Made by a program: the position numbers and the translations under genes. From JALQXV01 sp051005235 (GTDB taxonomy: Bacteria > Patescibacteriota > Saccharimonadia > Saccharimonadales > 2-12-FULL-41-12), in assembly GCA_051005235.1 (NCBI GenBank), contig JBPCJO010000011.1, positions 1 to 6,335 of the forward strand: 6,335 nucleotides of DNA, in the 5' to 3' direction. Below, one piece after another: positions 4,914 through 6,335 of the stretch. The notes below the pieces were generated by a model. That model was not told the DNA's origin, did not search any database, and saw nothing but the letters and a program-made list of their open reading frames with translations. Positions within the stretch are counted from its first letter, which is position 1, and each line of letters starts with the position of its first letter.

Positions 4914-6296
4914 TTATGGTTGATAAAGTTGTATCGTAACGGTAAAAGAAGTGCCTCTTTTCGACGATTTAACTTTAATAGTTCCGTTAAAGTCTTCTTC
5001 GATAATTTGCCGTATGATGGTGAGTCCAATGCCCGCACCGCGGTCGCTGGCCTTAGTTGTAAAAAACGGCTTAAAGATATGTTTAATTTCATGCTCCGGG
5101 ATTCCGATACCGTTGTCGCTCACGATAATACTTAAACGTTTGCCTACCTGCTTGGAGTGTATTTTTATAGTTTTTAGCCGTTTTTTAGTATCGCCGTTAA
5201 AGGAATCTATTGAGTTTGCTAAGAGGTTGGAGATGATCTGATTAAACTTTATGCTGTCACCGTATAAATAAGCATTCTTATCTAATTGGATATGTAGCGC
5301 CACGCGTTCATTGCGGGCTTTTGCTAATAGCAGACCATGCACCCGTTCTATCTCTAAGCGGCTGTCGAATACTTTTTCTTCGCTTTCGTGACGAAGCTGA
5401 CGGCGGGCGGAATGAACATACTGCTCCATGTGACTTACTCCTTCACATATCTGTTCGTGGATCTTTGATTTCTTTCGACCGCCTAATTGCTCTAGGTTAA
5501 GCGATACGGCGGTTAACGGATTAGTTATGTCGTGTAGCATTGTTGAACTTAAGCGGCCAAATTCGGCAAAGCGGTACATCTCCATCGTCTTTTCTACTTG
5601 AGCACGCTCTAGTTCGCGGGTTCTTTTTGCTACTTTAATTTCTAGCAATTTGCGTTCTTTTAGTAGTTCTTTTTCGGATTGGCGTGCTCGCTTGAGTGAT
5701 CGTTCTATTTCAATGTTCGACAGGGACGACACTAACAATACTATGCAAAATAACAGTACGAAAATAATTAAGTTTATAACACTCAGTGGATCATGATGCT
5801 CGCCTAGGTAAGGTTGGGTAGTTCCGCTTAATTGAAGATAGGCAATGCTCGCTAGCGCGATAATTACTAAAGCTGCCATCGTAAATGAGGCACGTACCGA
5901 GATTAGTATTGAGGCCATGACAATTACGAGCATGTAGATGAGAATTGCCGAGGCTAAAACGTAGCCATATTTATATAATCCGACAGTCGCCAGTACCAAG
6001 AAAATCTGTAAGAAAATATGAGTATTTATATTCCTGAATTTATATCTGTTGCTCGTATAAAGGCCCAGTAATACCAGCAACGCAATGAGCGTTACCCATG
6101 GTGATAAGCCGCGATATTCTTCGGCCTGGATTATACGATTTATCGCAGCAATCAGTAACCCTACGCTTACCAAAGTAATTACGCTAAGCAATAACATATT
6201 AAATATAAATTCGCGCCGCTTAATATCTTCGTCAACGGATAGAGGCTTAACGAAGCGATTATAAAAATTAATGATAATGGTATTTATTATTTGCAT
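4914..6296 (-). CDS. Membrane sensor histidine kinase
   Basis: 460 residues from the ATG at 6294-6296; a TTG two codons upstream (6300-6302) is an alternative, and neither has a clear Shine-Dalgarno. About six membrane helices lie at roughly 32-54, 66-82, 95-109, 112-134, 138-156 and 173-194, with short loops and no large extracellular sensor domain. A charged coiled coil (about 196-240) leads to the dimerisation/phosphoacceptor helix with His255 in MLHDITNPL. The ATPase domain shows an N-box (NQIISNLLANSIDSF, 352-366), G1 (DNGIGIP, 394-400), F-box (FKPFFTTK, 408-415) and G2 (GAGIGL, 420-425), so all catalytic elements are present. It autophosphorylates and passes phosphate to a response regulator, which is not in this window. 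Thirteen bases separate it from the isoprenoid enzyme gene, so they are probably co-transcribed. The signal is probably sensed in or at the membrane. Confidence 0.95.
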   Translation of the reverse strand: MQIINTIIINFYNRFVKPLSVDEDIKRREFIFNMLLLSVITLVSVGLLIAAINRIIQAEEYRGLSPWVTLIALLVLLGLYTSNRYKFRNINTHIFLQIFLVLATVGLYKYGYVLASAILIYMLVIVMASILISVRASFTMAALVIIALASIAYLQLSGTTQPYLGEHHDPLSVINLIIFVLLFCIVLLVSSLSNIEIERSLKRARQSEKELLKERKLLEIKVAKRTRELERAQVEKTMEMYRFAEFGRLSSTMLHDITNPLTAVSLNLEQLGGRKKSKIHEQICEGVSHMEQYVHSARRQLRHESEEKVFDSRLEIERVHGLLLAKARNERVALHIQLDKNAYLYGDSIKFNQIISNLLANSIDSFNGDTKKRLKTIKIHSKQVGKRLSIIVSDNGIGIPEHEIKHIFKPFFTTKASDRGAGIGLTIIRQIIEEDFNGTIKVKSSKRGTSFTVTIQLYQP

Positions 6297-6302
6297 ACTC
6301 AA

Positions 6303-6335
6303 CAGTGGCTTTATTTTGGTCTATTCGAATCAGAA
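6303..6335 (-). other. Window edge; possible tail of an upstream minus-strand gene
   Basis: One minus-strand frame reads SDSNRPK then TAA (complement of 6311-6313), 14 bases before the kinase ATG, and could be the end of an upstream operon gene such as a response regulator. A second frame is also open through the kinase start. Too short to decide. No convincing promoter is visible. Confidence 0.2.

Noticed and set aside
4901..5092. N-terminal extension of the isoprenoid enzyme by 64 codons to an ATG at 5092
   Set aside because: It lies wholly within the histidine kinase ATPase domain in another frame, has no family-like sequence, and the ATG at 4900 falls right after the kinase stop with a Shine-Dalgarno-like AGTAGG.
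4872..5241. Two plus-strand ORFs of 87 and 96 codons opposite the kinase gene
   Set aside because: Antisense shadows of the kinase 3' end with no ribosome site and no protein-like features.
1..6335. Alternative genetic code (TGA recoded), as in some other CPR lineages
   Set aside because: No gene end here uses TGA, but none contains an in-frame TGA either, and all frames are intact under the standard code; the sample is too small to mean anything.
1..6335. CRISPR array, insertion sequence ends or tandem direct repeats
   Set aside because: None were found by eye; the only repeats are the isolated inverted repeats listed.

Overview
The window looks like chromosomal DNA of a small-genome Patescibacteria/CPR bacterium, most likely a Candidatus Saccharibacteria (TM7) relative. 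This rests on family recognition only, with no database search: a pilin-like gene beside a secreted Lys/Ala-rich coiled-coil protein, a GH25-like secreted protein of a type otherwise typical of Actinobacteria (the usual hosts of Saccharibacteria), a zinc-finger HNH gene running into a tRNA, and a lone PspC protein. The standard code fits: no in-frame TGA is needed, and every gene end seen here is TAA or TAG.

Layout. Positions 1-844 (minus) hold a two-gene surface operon, a signal-peptide coiled-coil protein coupled by a TAATG overlap to a type IV pilin-like protein that leaves the window. Positions 845-966 are a divergent promoter region. Positions 967-1836 (plus) encode a secreted GH25-like protein with an apparently leaderless mRNA. 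Directly behind it lies a 43-codon, in-frame C-terminal remnant of a PIN-domain (VapC-type) protein (1839-1970). Its end overlaps a 32-residue single-helix membrane microprotein (1951-2049). Positions 2109-2678 (plus) hold an AT-rich HNH endonuclease ORF that has no stop before tRNA-His(GTG) (2589-2665) and reads through the whole tRNA gene. A terminator follows at 2682-2711. Positions 2775-2984 (plus) encode a PspC-domain membrane protein whose stop shares a CTAG with the stop of the convergent gene.

Positions 2981-6296 (minus) form a two-gene operon: a membrane sensor histidine kinase followed, 13 bases later, by a 639-residue protein. The latter joins an N-terminal alpha/alpha-barrel domain of the terpene cyclase/prenyltransferase-repeat type, carrying a class II DxDDT acid motif, to a C-terminal class I isoprenoid-synthase domain with two Asp-rich metal motifs.

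How the parts may work together. The left half is about the cell surface (pilin, coiled-coil protein, putative wall-active hydrolase), which suits an episymbiont. The middle, between the GH25-like gene and tRNA-His, looks like a recombination hotspot holding a gene remnant, a microprotein and a homing-type nuclease. The right half is a candidate signal-controlled isoprenoid or terpenoid pathway enzyme and is the most promising undescribed system here. No gene-free stretch exceeds about 125 bases. No CRISPR array, rRNA or complete insertion sequence was seen.
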